The notes beneath the pieces are model-generated. The model did no database searches. It was not told where the DNA came from and was given only the letters and a program-made list of their open reading frames with translations. DNA of 64,000 nt from Dillenia suffruticosa (taxonomy: Eukaryota; Streptophyta; Magnoliopsida; Dilleniales; Dilleniaceae): the NCBI GenBank assembly GCA_033439265.1, contig JAVTVX010000031.1, positions 11,641,501 to 11,705,500 of the forward strand. Direction: 5' to 3'. This document shows positions 45,546 through 59,455 of this stretch, piece by piece (position 1 is the first letter of the stretch; each line of letters opens with the position of its first letter). A program made the position numbers and the translations under genes.

Positions 45546-48399
45546 ATAAAATATTAAAAAAAATAATTTTAGGCTTTAAAAAATAAAAATATAAAATAAT
45601 AAAATTAAATGCTTATTTAAGATATTTTAAAATATTAAATATGATAGTTAATATAAATTAATAAAATAAAAGAATAATAAAATAAAATAAATGGATTACC
45701 GTTTATCAGTAGTTATCCGTTTCACTGTTACCATCCTCCGAAAAATACTGTTCGATCTAATTGCCAGACGAGATAGAACGTTGGAAGTGAATGTATTATA
45801 TATTGTGTTTCTTACTGATAACAATAACGAATGAATATGAACAACTGAGTTTTCACAAACAATTGAACTATATAAGAGAATCGAATGGATGTAGAAGACA
45901 AAAACACGAATGGTGAAATCGACAGCTGCGACTAATTGAAAATTATTTGTCATAGATTTGTTGAATTATTTATTGTTAAAATTATCAAATTGATGAGATT
46001 TGTAATATTTAATATGTATTTAATTCGATTTTGTTATTTAGAATATATTAAAAAGGGAGATACGATTAAAAAATTTCATAATAGAGTATAGAAGAAATTT
46101 TGTTCGGAAATTATTCATAAATTTTGAAATTCCGATAATAAATTAGTGACGAATTTAGCCACGAATATTTTATTTGTGGCTAATTAGCAACGAATTTTAC
46201 CACGAATATTTTTTTGTGGCTAATTAGTGACTAAATTAGTCATGAATTTTAGAGTTTGTTGCTAAATTTTGTGACAAATATTTTTACCGTAACTAATTAG
46301 CGATGAATTTAGCGACGGAAAATTTTTGTAGCTAATTAGTGATGAAATTTGTGACGAAATATTTTCGTCGCTAAATTTAGGGACGGATAAGAGTATCCGT
46401 GGCAAAATTTAGCTACGAAAATATTATTCGTCACTAAGTAGCGACGAATTTTGCAACGAAAAATTTTTCGTCGACAATTGGCGACGGATTTAGCAACAAA
46501 ATTTTTTCGTCTCCAATTAGCAATAAATTTAGTCACGAATAATCTATCCGTCGGAAATTTAGCCACGAATAATTTTTCGTCGCTAATTTCGTTGCAAATT
46601 AGTGACAAAAAAATATTCTTCACTAAATCCGTCGCAAAATAGCAACAAAATTTTTCCGTCGCTAAAATCCGTCGCCAAAACCGTGTTTTTTTGTAGTGAT
46701 TTATTACACTACATACACGTACGAAAACATATAAATTAAAAGTTTTGAAATTTATGAATAAATATCTCGATATGTAGATTTACAAAATTAATCGGAATCG
46801 TGTATCCCATGAACGGATACTCGGTCAGGGTGATGATTATAGAATCGAACCATTACCAATATTCCACAAGACTTCAACCCAAAGTCCGACGAACTCAATG
46901 ATCAGGAAAAATTTTTCTACTCAAAATTTTCTTAATCCCTTAATTCTTCTTGCTTAGAGAATTAATCTCTCACTCTAAAATTGATCTCTCTTCTTGGCAA
47001 TGTACTGGGGAATCTTTCTATCATGGAATACCATTTTTTGTAGGCATTTTGAAAGGAATTAAATCACTCATCTTTCTTTGTTTTGGCTTCCCCTCACCGA
47101 GAGTGCCCTTTTGTTTTACTATTCTTCCATCTTTTTTACAACATGCACGAGAGACAGAGAGAATCATGGGAGAGTGAGAGAGAGGCAAGGAGTTTTGGGT
47201 GGTTATCACTTTTAAATAGGATAACTACCCCTAGTTATTATGTCCATGTGAGCATATATAAACTAATATCTCACTTGCACATAAGGGTATTTTACGTCCA
47301 TCACAAGATCACAACTTATGCGATCTTTTCACATCATCCCACTAGACTTTCTTATAGGATTGAGTGTCGTGCGACTGGCGAATACACCTGCAAGCAAAGA
47401 CTTGTCAATACACCTATTAGGATAATCGAGAAGCTATCGTTAATATAAAAAAAAATTCGTTGTACCCCAAACTCAGTGCAATTATATCCATCGAGTCACT
47501 TTTCTCATTAAAAGTGATCCTCAATCATTTGCTCGACTATATATTCACTATTATGTTTAAATCTCAATATGCATCAATATAACCAGTCAACTGGTGAATA
47601 CAATACCATGATATAATACTAGTTGATTTTCCTTCCATACTACTAACTTTCAATCTTATCTTAGCTATTTTCTAGACATACACTGTCAAATCGAATCAAC
47701 AATAATTTTTTAGTAACATACTAAAATAATAATATCAAAATAAAATCTCAAGAGACAGACGAAAGTCATAAGGGACAAGAGATCTCATCCGATGGATCTC
47801 GGGTCTTATACAATGCGAGCAGAGATCTTTAATCATACGACCATTACAAATAATAGCTCCCACTATCCCTTGATAATCTTATCATATGCGGTATGAAACA
47901 CGTGCCACGGTGTTATTCCCTCATCCCTCAAAAGGACATATGTCAGATTTCTCTAATATTGTGCAGGTATTGTTTTAGTCTACATAAGATTCTACCCTAA
48001 AGATCTTAGAGAGAGTATCTAAAAGACGATATCACTTGACGCATGTGATATCTGAGATCTCAACTTGGCTTCTCACAGGTTACATGTATGTGGATATGTC
48101 CGTATCAGTCATGTCGCATATGATCTCATCCTGAACATATATTAGGGCATCTTATATTCTAACAGAGCCACCCACAAAATCTCTTATGACTAGAAACCGT
48201 CTCATCTCCGCTCACTCAGAGCTGGAGGTGGTCACTCGTGTGATAAAACCGACCACGTCTGTCCGACATATATTTTATCATAACTTATTATAAAACATAT
48301 GATAATAAACAATTGCAACAAATTAAACTTTTGACTGTATGATACACATATATCATATATATCAATAAATATAAAAAATATCAATATAGTACAAATGAG

Positions 48400-51300
48400 A
48401 AATGTCATTATTGCATGTAAACCCAATAATTCTACATGTCTCACAAAGAAATCTCTCAAAATAGGTTTGATAAAAGGATCAGCCACCATACTATATAAAA
48501 AAATGTAATTAAATATCGCTATACCGTTCTCGGTAATATTTCTCACAAAATGATATGTGGTCTCAATATGTTTGGTCTTACGGTGATACTTAGGGTTTTA
48601 GTTATAGGCAATGCCGGCCTTATTATCACTATAAATTATCACTGGTCTCCTACTTTCTACCACAACCCATAAGTCATCCAGAAATCTCCGAAACCAAACA
48701 CTCCCTTGAACTACCATTGAGCATGACACAAATTCAACCTTTATCGTAGATAGAGATATACATATTTACTTTTTGTTTCTCCAAAATATGGTACCAGTTA
48801 TTCAGCAAAACAGTAAACACCAATATCAATTTTTGTCTATCTAGATCGCCACCCCAATTGGCGTATGAATACCCAACAAGTCATAAATCACCTTCTCCGT
48901 AATACAAGGAGAGATTCACAGTTCCTTGAAATATTTCAGAATCCTTTTCACTGCTTTTTAGTGATCCCTTCCAGGATTCATTTGATATCTACTCACCAAG
49001 TCAACTGTAAAATAAATATCTGATCATGTATGTCTCATCTTATATACTAGATTGTACATTACACTGGCATAAAGAATTCTACTTAACTCCCTTATTTCTT
49101 CCTAAATTATAGGGTATATTTCAAGACTCAGGTTTTTGCACTTAGCGATAAGAGTATCTAATGGGTTGTATCCATTCATCTCAAATGCTCAAGAATCTTC
49201 CTAAGATAGGACTTTCGTTAAAGAGTCAATATATTTCTCAAGCAATCCCTCTGGATCCTTACTCCGACAATGAACTAAACCCAACTATGTTTTTCATGTC
49301 AGAACTCGACAATAACCATGTTTCAACGGTCATTAGATACTCTCTATTGTTCTCAACCAACAAAATCTCATGCATGTATAAGAATATGATCACAAAAGAG
49401 TCACTAGAATGTTTTAAACATACACAACGATCCTTCTTAATCATTATAAAAGTATAAGATATCACCTACTTGTGAAATTTTAGATACCACCGTTTAGTTG
49501 ACTATTTTAGGTCTTATATCAACATTCGAAATTAACAGACTTTATTTTCATGACCTACTAGAACGAAACCAGAGGATTGCTCTATGAAGATCTACTTATC
49601 CAAAACTTCCATTTACAGAAAGCGATATGTACATCCATCTAGTGTAACTCCAGATCCATATTCGTGACAATCGTTAGAAGTAAACGAATCGAGATAAATT
49701 AGATTACAATTTCTCGGTAGTCCAACCCCTTAGTCTGATTGTAACCTTTCGTTATTAGACAAGCTATATATACCTCTCAACCCCGATCTATCGGCCTTTC
49801 TCTTGATCTTGAGAATCTTCTTATTTCTAATGGTCCTTCTACCCTTAGGCAAATCAACTAAATAATTGAGAACTTACTCATTCTCAATGGTCTTTCTGCC
49901 TTAGGCAAATCAACTAGATCCTATATTTTGTTGATTTTCATCGACTCTTTTTCTTCATCTATGGCTTTCAATAAATGATTTTTTGCAAAAACCCACAAAT
50001 CTCTAGGACTGTTTTAAATTTCTCATCGTTTTCAAGAGTCACAATGAAAATCTCACCCTCAAAGCCCTCAATATTTTTACAAGGAGAAAGAACCTTTTCA
50101 CCTCTAGATGGATCGCTCCTATTATGATCAAAATCTGTAATGGATTCTTGTGTCCCATCGCTAGGTTCACTTAAGTTACTAGACACATTCATCTTATAGA
50201 AGGTAAAGTTTCGATCGATTTCACCTCTTGATGGATCGCTCCCTTTGGGATAAAGATCCTTAATCGATTCTTCGATCCCATCGCTAGGCTCAGCTGGGCT
50301 ACTAAGCTCATCCATCGAATAAAAGGTAGAGTTCTAATTGATTTCACTTGTCTTAGGGAAATCATCCTCAAGAAATGTGGTATCTTGAGACTAAATTTTA
50401 GTAATAGTGCCGTCAGTATGCTCACTTAAGAACACATGCCCCCTGGAGTATTCTGAGTATCTTATTAAAGATACATTTCTTTTGTTGCGGACCTAACTTG
50501 TCATATGATCGTGAAATATCATGATCATATGTGACACAACCCCATGATCTCAAGTGGCTAAGATAAGGATACCTCCCTGTCTAAATCTTAAATGGGGTAA
50601 CTACGGACTTTAATAAAATACGGTTGAAGACATAAGCTGTAGTCAATAAAACATCTCTCCAATAGGAGATGAGCAAATTGACCTGCGCTATCATAGATCT
50701 CACTGTCTCCAACAAAATCATATTTCTCTTATTGACTACTTCATTCTGCTGAAAAATAACAGAAATGGTCAGCTGTCTCGTAATACCCTTCTTGAAATAG
50801 AGCTCTCAGTGTAGTTCTGACAAATAGTAGCGCCTCCATCAGTTTTGAGAGTCTTCACTCTCAAATCTAACTGATTTTCAATATCGCTAATAAATCTCCT
50901 AATGTATTCCAATACTTCATACTTGTGCGAGATCAAATAAATTTAATCGAAACGCGTGTAATCGTTTATAAAAATATATAGCTCTATTTCAGGCTCTCAC
51001 ACTCATATGGCCACAGATATCAGAATGGACTAATTGCAATGGAATACTAGCTCTCATTGCATTGGCAAATGGCTTTATTGTATTTTTGCCAGCTAAGCAA
51101 AAACTCACATACAGTCAACAAATCATTAATTGCTAACCGATTCAACCTCTCTTACCCTATGTGTCCAAATTTACTATGCTACTGATTTACTTCTCAATCA
51201 GCACAACTAGATGTAAAGCTAATAGAAAAATAACAAGAAATACTATTAAAAAGAACAACATTCAGTGTATACAGTTCATAATGGATAAACCAGAATAATC

Positions 51301-51690
51301 GAAAAAATTGTTGTGACTAATAGAAACATTAGAGTTTCTAAAACAAAAGCAAAACATATTCTTGGCAATTCAAACAAAGTACTGAAATTAAGTTCCGTCA
51401 AATATTCGGAGCGTAAAGATCGTCATTTAGATATAGAGACCGATTACTTTATAACTCCAACTTTTCAAATGCCAATCCCTTTGACGATAACAAATGCTCC
51501 ATTTCTCACGTAAATCCTCCTAACTTAAGAATTCACTCAGCGAAACTCTATTTACATGCTACTATCTCTAGTTACGTGATTGGTGGCTCCTGAGTTTACA
51601 ATCCACAAAAGAGAGAAATCAGTGAACAACACGATAAATGAGTAAAAACTCAAATCACGTAAAAAATAAGGGCATTCCTTCCGCTCATCA
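48400..51690 (-). pseudogene. copia E pol remnants
   Basis: The 3' end is clearest: RNase H with PVIIYSDNKAGIAYN, then NPKYHRKTKHIET, HFVRNITENGIAIFNYI, MVADPFIKPILRDFF and HVELLGLHA (48700-48400). Integrase and RT pieces across 48900-51500 are broken into short frames with many stops. Confidence 0.75.
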
Positions 51691-52480
51691 CACTCACAAG
51701 CGAAATGACTAAATCTACTTCAGACGTAGCACTTTACATTGGTCTTATCAAATTCTTCTTTCTTGCGCCTTTGTACTTTGCTATCAGATTTCTCGAATGG
51801 TTTGATCTTGCTTGGATCTCGGGTTTTCTTTTCATGCTTATGCTATTTGTGTTTGGTGCCACGGGAGCTCTTGCTCAATTCCGCTGCATAAGCATGACCC
51901 GAATATGGTCTACTTGCCTTCAAGTGCTCCTCTTTGAGCTCACAATACATATTCACATCATTGAAAGTACAAATATTCTCGTCATACGTGAGATATGTTT
52001 TCATGATCTTCCATGGATCAGATAAAAGATTGGATCACACCCAGTACTGAACCTCATCCAAAATGGGCTTGCCCTCATTCCTTGACTCGACAATCATACT
52101 CGACATTTGTATCTAATGTTAAATCATAGTATGATCAATAATTTTCTTATAAGTTATAAACTTATAAATCAGCATCCGAGCTAAAAGAACACCATAATAC
52201 TCATTTAGGGTGAGTTTATCTGACATAACCATAGGATATTACTCATAGGTCGGGATTAAGTCATCTTAGTTTCCATTGATAAAGATTGCCCAAATTTAGC
52301 TATCATTTTTCTTCAATGCATAATAGACCTACTTATCCCGTCTAACCTGAGGTGTAGTACCCTCTCCAGGGCCTACCACCTCATATATCAAAATCTCATA
52401 CAGATCTTGCTACTCGAGAATAAACTGAATCTTCCGGTGAAAAAATTCACAATTGTTACCATTTATTTTATTTTATTTAC
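51690..52480 (-). pseudogene. copia E gag remnant
   Basis: Minus strand from about 52460: CEFFHRKIQFILE, YEVVGPGEG, LTLNEYYGVLLARML, then WKIMKTYLTYDENICTF and a basic region leading to a zinc knuckle near 51745-51695 (KCYV, stop, SRFSHFACEC). Stops and shifts interrupt it. Confidence 0.75.
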
Positions 52481-53723
52481 AAAAATCTATTACGATAGTT
52501 TTCTATATAATTAAAGAGATTTTAGTGACTCATTGATATTTATTCTCACATTTTATGTACTTTTCGAGTTAACAAATCTCAAATGATTTGAGTGTAGACC
52601 TTAATTTGAGTGTATGAGCCTACAGATATCATACACCACAAACCGGAATCGCATCTTACCATCCGGAGTTGGATTCGGCACACAAAAACCTACTAAAAAT
52701 CACAAATCTAGATATGAGACCCATAAAAATTGAAAAAATCCAATTTAAAGCAGCCTGACGTGCAGCCCAGAGTCCCATGTGTCGGAAGTGGCACCTCACG
52801 TGCCTGCACGATCCAGCTGCACGCTGGCACATGCGCCAACACGTGTGTTAAGTGACAGGTGATGCATTCAACAAGGATATATATATTTTATGAGATGAGT
52901 CCTCACTATAGCCACATGCTGTAGCATGGTGGTACAGGGCGTTTAAAAGAAGCCACTCCATCTCGAGTTTAATCTAGGCGAGGATATCACTAAGCATTTT
53001 TTTGTTAAATTATTTTGTTTTTTCTTAACAAGTATGGAGCGGGTCGGATCAAGTGTCCGGGTCGTGACAGACCCGAGACACCTAGACATTGTTCACGCAC
53101 CTCAAGGGCATGTGAATTGCATGCGCCTACTGCCAGGAGCTTCATGCTTCTTTTGTGCGAGTGTACTAAACGCACCCGCAAGTTGGGCTAGGTCTTTTTC
53201 GCCCAATGGGTTTACAACCGGATCCTTTCAACTGTGATGCCGAAAAACTCATTTCTGGGCTGTTTTTCATGCAGTTTTCTTCAAAAAATTGCAATTAAAC
53301 TTCCAAAATTATTCTAAGTATGATTTATTAGAAAATTTGAGCCCCCTAGACTTGGTCATTTAAATGTTCAAAATTTTGGCCCTTCGCAATCATTTTAGAA
53401 ACTTAATTTCCTACAACCAAATTACACAATTCATATATCAAAATATAGATATGTGAATTACAAACATTTCTGAACCATTTTTACAAATCTATTCGTTTTT
53501 AAATTCAAATTATATCCATAGGGTTGAAATTTTCGACTAGACTTTTCATGGTCTTAATGTACTCAAAAAATTCAACAAAAATTATTTTCATGATCCATGG
53601 ATCATGGGCATTCTTTGTGGTGTTCACAGATTCGTGAAATTTATTTGTGATTTGGATCCTAAATTTTGTATCCTACACATTTTATATCCAAAAAATTCCA
53701 AAAAAAAAATTAAATAAATTCAA
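52481..53723 (-). other. copia E leader between primer site and gag
   Basis: Non-coding leader with a GC-rich stretch at 52745-52850. The short open frame at 53034-53237 on the plus strand has no recognisable features. Confidence 0.6.
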
Positions 53724-53739
53724 TGTAGCTTTAATATCA
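53724..53739 (-). other. Primer binding site of copia E (decayed)
   Basis: Minus strand TGATATTAAAGCTACA, three transitions away from TGGTATCAGAGCTACA, one base inside the LTR start at 53741. Confidence 0.75.
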
Positions 53740-53740
53740 A

Positions 53741-54065
53741 TGTTGGATTTATTATACTACATGCGCATGCGGAAGTATATAAATTAAAAGTTTTAGAATT
53801 TACGAATAAATATCTTGATACGTAGATTTCCAAAATTAACCGGAATTGCGTATCTTATGAACGGATCACTCAGTTAGGATGATGATTACAAAATCGAACC
53901 ACCACCACTATTCCACAAGATCTCAATCCAAAATTCGACGAATTCAATGGTCGAGAGAAATTTTTCTACTAAAAATTTTCTCAATCCTTCAATTCTTCTC
54001 ATTTAAAAAATTAATCTGTCTCTCTAGAATTGATCTCTTTTCTTGGCAATGTACCGGGGAATCTT
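53741..54065 (-). repeat. 5' LTR of copia E, truncated
   Basis: TGTTGGATTTATTATACTAC and following match 43612-43620 joined to 46702-47015. Homology ends at ggggaatctt. Confidence 0.85.
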
Positions 54066-54787
54066 GAAGATAACTTGGAGCACCAAACCGGGGTCATTGC
54101 TCAAATTTACAACCAAAAAAAAGATTCAGGATTCGAGTGTTTCCAAACTGAAAGATTGAAGAAAAGAAGAAAAAGATGACAGAGCAGAAATTTTCAAGTA
54201 AAATTTGCAATTTTTACATTTAAGAGTGGCCCAAGCAAGATGGGAGCGCTGCTATTTAATTTATTTTCAGGATTGGAAATGGCTGTATACTGACAATTGT
54301 CTTGCACGCATTAAGGCGCGGTATAACATATACTTTAGCCTTAGGTACATATTAAAACTTGTTGCAAACAAATTAAGCAATTTTTTTTTTTTTTAAATTC
54401 AGTAAGTTTGGGCAATCACATCTGAACCAAACTTTAGTAAACTTAAATTCTAGATTCTATTTTTTTTTTTTTATCGAGTCTAGATACATCAGAGTTAATA
54501 GAGTTATGTCTACATGGATTCAATAAGATATTCATGGTTCTAAAGTTACATAATATTGGTAATCTTCTCTCAAGCAATTAATAAATAAATAAAATAAAGT
54601 TATTAGTATAACTCGAATCTATTCACGTCAAAAAGTTACATGTTCTAATCTAATGGTCATGATCAAACTTTTATAAGTATAATAATAGAACGTTACATTC
54701 ACTTAATTATCAATTTTGAGTTTTATGAGAATGAAAAAATAGAATTTAAGAGAATTAGATTCTCTTGATGGATTTAGCAATATTTGA

Positions 54788-54791
<4 letters not shown>

Positions 54792-54831
<40 letters not shown>
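54792..54831. repeat. (AT)n microsatellite
   Basis: About 20 AT units. Confidence 0.95.
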
Positions 54832-54835
<4 letters not shown>

Positions 54836-55745
54836 AAAATTCACTTAAAAAAATCCTAATGATCACGGGCCAGAAGTGGACGTGCCACAGAATGACAAGC
54901 GTTACAATAAACCAAACGCAGTGGTAGTAGGAGCCTTATTTCTATCTGGTCTTCGTGGCTCCAGTTTTCCCGTAAGGGTATTGCTTCCCACTTAAGGCAA
55001 CAGAAAAAAGGAAAGAAAATCATGTCAGATTCATCTGATAAGCAGGCAAATGTGAGGGGACAGCCATTGCTACGCGGACACCACGACAACCACTTACCTC
55101 AGTAATGCCGCGCACGTTTTTAAATGCCCCCATGTTTTTAGTTTGTCGTCGAAATTCGTGCTTAGGAAAAATAAATAAATATAGTTCTTTTTAATTCAAA
55201 TTTCAGTAATTTTCAGAAATTACAGTAAGGGCTAGTTGCGGAGTGTATGTCGTTTATTGACTATCATGCACTGAATTTTCCCATGCACATGAAGGAGAAA
55301 TAGCCCATGTATTAATATTGAATTTTATTAATCAAGTTCTTAAAATTGGTTTTGAGAATAAAAAAAATAGATATCGAGAAAATTTTTTCTTCTTTTAATT
55401 GACTCAACTCAACAGTTAATTCAAACTAGATTAATACAAATTAATAAATTAATTATTGGATATAAAAAAAAAAAAAGGAAAAAAAGGCTAATGTATCGGC
55501 TTCCTATTTTTATAAAAGAGGAACAAAGAACAAATTACACTTAAAAAGCATTTTAGAGTTCTAAATTGAAACGGGAATTTAACAAAAGACTACTAAATTT
55601 GTAAAATTTGCGTGTTTGATTTATGTTTATAAAATCACAGATACAATACCATCTGTTCAAGTTCAATAGTTAAATCACCAAAATTATCACTCAATAAATA
55701 GTTATAAAAATTTAAGAAAATATTCTATGAAAATAAGTCCTAATT

Positions 55746-55750
<5 letters not shown>

Positions 55751-55780
<30 letters not shown>
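55751..55780. repeat. (CT)15 microsatellite
   Basis: Pure CT run. Confidence 0.95.
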
Positions 55781-55783
<3 letters not shown>

Positions 55784-57087
55784 GCTGAAAGGGAAATGGG
55801 ACGACCTATTCTAGCCCTTTGATTGGAGTCCTTAGTGAGAGAGAGTAGGAATAGCACATTATTCACGAGTGGCTGTGAGATTTTGTAGGGTCTGAGCTTC
55901 ATTCACGTGCATTAGTCTTAACAGTGAGCTAACCACTTCATGTATGTGATTTAAATACACATAAAAGGGCACAGCAACAGCACACAACCCCTTGCCAGAT
56001 AAATAGTAAACAAAGACCTTCAATACAATACATTACATTATAACACCAGGAAACATGGACACAATGATCTCCTTATTTCATGTCTCTAGATTCTTTCCAA
56101 GGGACATGATCCTCTTTTTCTCTCTCAACCACCTTAAACCGCTTATTTAAATATGTGTCTATTTTTTGGCCAGCCTAGTGCCAGTGGAGATCACAAGACG
56201 TTATGAGCACGAGCTGAACCAGGAATAAATCTATGTAAGAGAAAAGGCTTGGTGTTTTCATACCGCCACAAGCAGAGTTCCACCCGGATGTGTACATTCA
56301 TGAAGACGGCTAGGACATGCTAAATAAAATGCTAAAACTCACCCCAGAAATTTCCATAGTTCAAGCTTCTGAGGACATGGCAAGCAAGAGAGGATCTATG
56401 CATGACGAAGCAATCAACCATATGAATTAAATTGGCTGCAATAACTTCAGAAATTAAATGCTCACTTGCTAACTAACAACCAGACACGGTAACTTCACAT
56501 CACAATTACTGTTACTTTGACATGGAAATCAAACGAGGGTGAAGCAGAACCGACATAAACTGCACTCCCTAGTGAATCTTGCGCCAATGATGACACTGCA
56601 ATCTTAACTCCACTGGCAAAGAAAAAATCAATCACTGCACGTTAGACTTTGAAAGATTTTAAAACCACACAACATTCACAGATCATGCAGGAGGTGCGGC
56701 TTCAATAGGCACCTCTAGTACTCTTGTGGTGATCATACTTGGGCATCACTTAAGTGCCCCCAGGTCCCACTCAAGGTAGAAATATTTTTTATTCTTTAGG
56801 TTGCGTCAGTCTTGCCACCACGAGCAACTGAACCAACTGGAGGAAGGAGCAAAGAGAGGAAAGCTATTTTCTTGTTGGGAAGCCCTAGATTACCTTGTTT
56901 TGGGCACACTTCTCCTTTCTCTCTCTACTGCTCCTTCCATAAGAGGAAAACACAGTACTCAACAAGGAGAACCAAATAATAACAACCATGTTCACAAATA
57001 CGCACTTATGACAACCATTATCTAGTTCATGGACAGCCACTAAAATATGAAATGCTATGTAAAGATCCTGGAATTGGTTGGTTTACC

Positions 57088-57369
57088 TACATCAGCTTCA
57101 AAAGAAATGGGACAACGATGTGACCATAACCTGGAGTTGTCTCTACAAGTAAAATCTAGAATGCAATAGAAGAAAGCGGGCATGCTCTATCACAGAAAAT
57201 GCATGTGACAAAACAAACAAAACAGATTATACATCAGCTTCAAAAGAAATGGGGCAATGATGTGACCATAACCTGAAGTTGCCTCTACAAGCAAAATCTA
57301 GAATGCAATAGAAGAAAGCAGGCATGCACTATCACAGAAAATGCATGTGACAAAACAAACAAAACAGAT
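57088..57369. repeat. 142-bp tandem duplication
   Basis: Unit 1 begins acatcagcttcaaaagaaat at 57088 and unit 2 with the same words at 57230. Both run to acaaaacagatt, with few substitutions (for example cgatgtg/tgatgtg and gcgggc/gcaggc). Confidence 0.93.
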
Positions 57370-59183
57370 TTCTGGAACTTTAACCTAACTAACATATGAA
57401 GGAGGTCTATTCATCCACTTCTTGTCCAACAAAACGATAGTGGCTCATAAAACCTTGTTTCCTACATAATTCAGCTCCATTTCACACTAAAAGCAACCGA
57501 TATGCACATTACTTCATGCATGAATATAATTCCATACATCACTTCATGCAGTTTACATGTTTCACGAGGCATAAACATCAAATCTCGAGAAATGTATTTG
57601 ACAAGAATGAAGCAATGTAAGATATCACTGAATCAATGAAATGCTAACTAGGAATGCTTAACCACGAAAAAAAAGGTTTAGCGGATGACGGGTGACTACC
57701 AAATGAACTTGCAAAAGATCATGCGATCACACAGGTAGAATTTGGTTCTTCAGGGACCATGGTTAGAAGTACAGTATTTTCTCTTCTTTTGGGAATGCCA
57801 ACAGTAGACAAGATGCACTTTCTACTACACACTTAACCCTACTCTGTAAATCACCATCGTGCAAAGACCATAAAATTTTCATCCATTAGTAGTTTGTAAC
57901 ATCACTTTACACGTAATCATGTAAAACCGATATGCTAATGCGTCGATATAATGAACCAAGGATCCCTACCCAATCTTTGACACAAATCCTTACATTTTCT
58001 TGATCAATGAAATTTTACCCCAAATCCCGCAGTCCATAGTCCCCTTCATAATTCGTTTATTATGGATTGACAGATGAAATTATCTAGCATCAGCAACAAT
58101 AGTTATTTGTAGTTATATAAGCAATTTCCTATTACAAATAAGAAAAGCAATTTACAGAGAAATATTCTCTACAAATAACTGAACTTAAAAATAGATAGAA
58201 CATCTACACAACATTAATCTGTTCAACAGACAAAAATACGACAAAAAAATAGTGCATTCCTTACCTACAATATTCACATCTACCAACATGATCAAGAAAT
58301 GTAAATGACTACAAAGTAAAAGCCCCACAGCATTGATCCAGTGGCACGCATGTACTTTTACAAGCATATGATCAAAATAGAAAAACAAAAGGCAGATGAA
58401 ATTTCATATACCATCCGATGCAAGAAAGATGATGAATATACAGCACAAGATTGCATCGAGATTGTTGTCCCGGTGAACATACAGAGCAACCTTCAGCTTC
58501 AGTGGGACATTGCCTCTCACCTTAGCTTTCCACCAAGAGCAAAATTTCAAGTTCCTCTGCCTCAAGGTTATGTAAATTCCTCATTAACGCATCAGCTTAC
58601 TGAAAATCCAATTCCAGACCCAATTAATCAGAATTGACCACAGCTCTGCAACAACACTGACTAAAAAACATGATTAATAGGACATCCCCACCTACCAAAC
58701 CCACAAACCCAGACTAAAAAATGCAGATGCGTCACAGACCCAAAACCAAGAACGGTGCAATATAGATATTCAAGAAAATAAAATGCTAAAGAGTGCATTA
58801 ATGAACAAAAGGAATTTATCAACAATGTGTTGATAACAACAGTTAAATGCCTAAGAATGCATATATTCCACCCAAAACCAAGAACAAGTATAGGCAACTA
58901 ACAATGCAACAAAATGAATCTATCAAAGATGTTCAAAGTGTAAAAAATTAACGCCCAAGATAGCATTTCTCCAACCGAGATTGAGATCAAGCAATCAAGA
59001 TAGCAAACAGCGTACCCAACTTGAATAGAAACCCACGATAAACATCACAAAACTAAGATCACATATATTTCAACCAAAATTGATATCAGGTGATCAAGAT
59101 TGTAAAACCCGATCACAATTTGAAATGAATCCCACAAAATTGACTATCCACACAGATCTAACCCACCAAAAATTACCTTCACA

Positions 59184-59218
59184 TCTCTCTCTCTCTCTCT
59201 CGCGCGCGCGCACACACA
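59184..59218. repeat. Compound (CT)n(CG)n(CA)n microsatellite
   Basis: A CT run, then five CG units, then CA units. Confidence 0.95.
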
Positions 59219-59455
59219 AAATCAGAAAATTTCAAGAAGATGCATTACAAGAACAAAAACAATTAAGTTAAGACGTTCACATAATAACAAACAAATGCTC
59301 TAGGTCGCATATGTCCAACTCAAAACCCAGATCAAGCAATAAAGATTGGAAACATTATTTACAACTTCAATCAAATTCCACAATTTCGACAGAAAAAGAA
59401 AAAAGAAAAAAAGAACACATCACATGATTACCTCCATTCCACCAAACTCTCCTGC

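Larger units (their letters stand above)
43621..46698. mobile_element. CACTA-like non-autonomous element 4, best preserved
   Basis: Starts CACTACAAAAAAACACGG and ends CCGTGTTTTTTTGTAGTG, perfect inverted termini. The 3-bp duplication att is at 43618-43620 and 46699-46701. Subterminal zones of about 300-550 bp are dense in ttagcgacgaa / ttcgtcgctaa. The core has a C-rich island (44140-44400), a tRNA-like box pair, and tandem AT-rich filler units. No transposase is visible. The well-matched ends suggest it is younger than copia E. Confidence 0.93.
43612..48164 (-). repeat. 3' LTR of copia E, interrupted by CACTA-4
   Basis: Outer start CGTTGGATT (TGTTGGATT in the other LTR), CACTA-4 after nine bases, then homology to 53750-54065 from 46702 on. 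The end TTCTAACA at 48164 is the inverse of the start, so the LTR is about 1.47 kb without CACTA-4. It is followed by gagccacccac, the complement of a purine tract. Confidence 0.8.
43612..54065 (-). mobile_element. Ty1/copia element (copia E) with nested CACTA-4
   Basis: Minus-strand element: 5' LTR at the right (53741-54065, truncated), primer site 53724-53739, leader, gag (about 52480-51690), pol down to about 48400, purine tract, 3' LTR at the left (43612-48164, carrying CACTA-4). The left LTR starts within a UGT gene. The right LTR is cut after about 325 bp, so no target duplication can be read. All coding parts are broken. Confidence 0.87.
54066..56040. other. Intergenic, no gene seen
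   Basis: AT-rich host sequence. A minus-strand open frame at 55089-54856 is unrecognised. Contains the (AT)n at 54792-54831 and (CT)15 at 55751-55780. Confidence 0.5.
56041..59455. other. Downstream region of the F-box gene; no coding region recognised
   Basis: Less AT-extreme than the transposon parts and without transposon signatures. It may hold the 3' untranslated region of the F-box gene or an unrecognised neighbour. Plus-strand open frames at 56801-57025 and 58341-58637 have no features I recognise. Confidence 0.4.
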
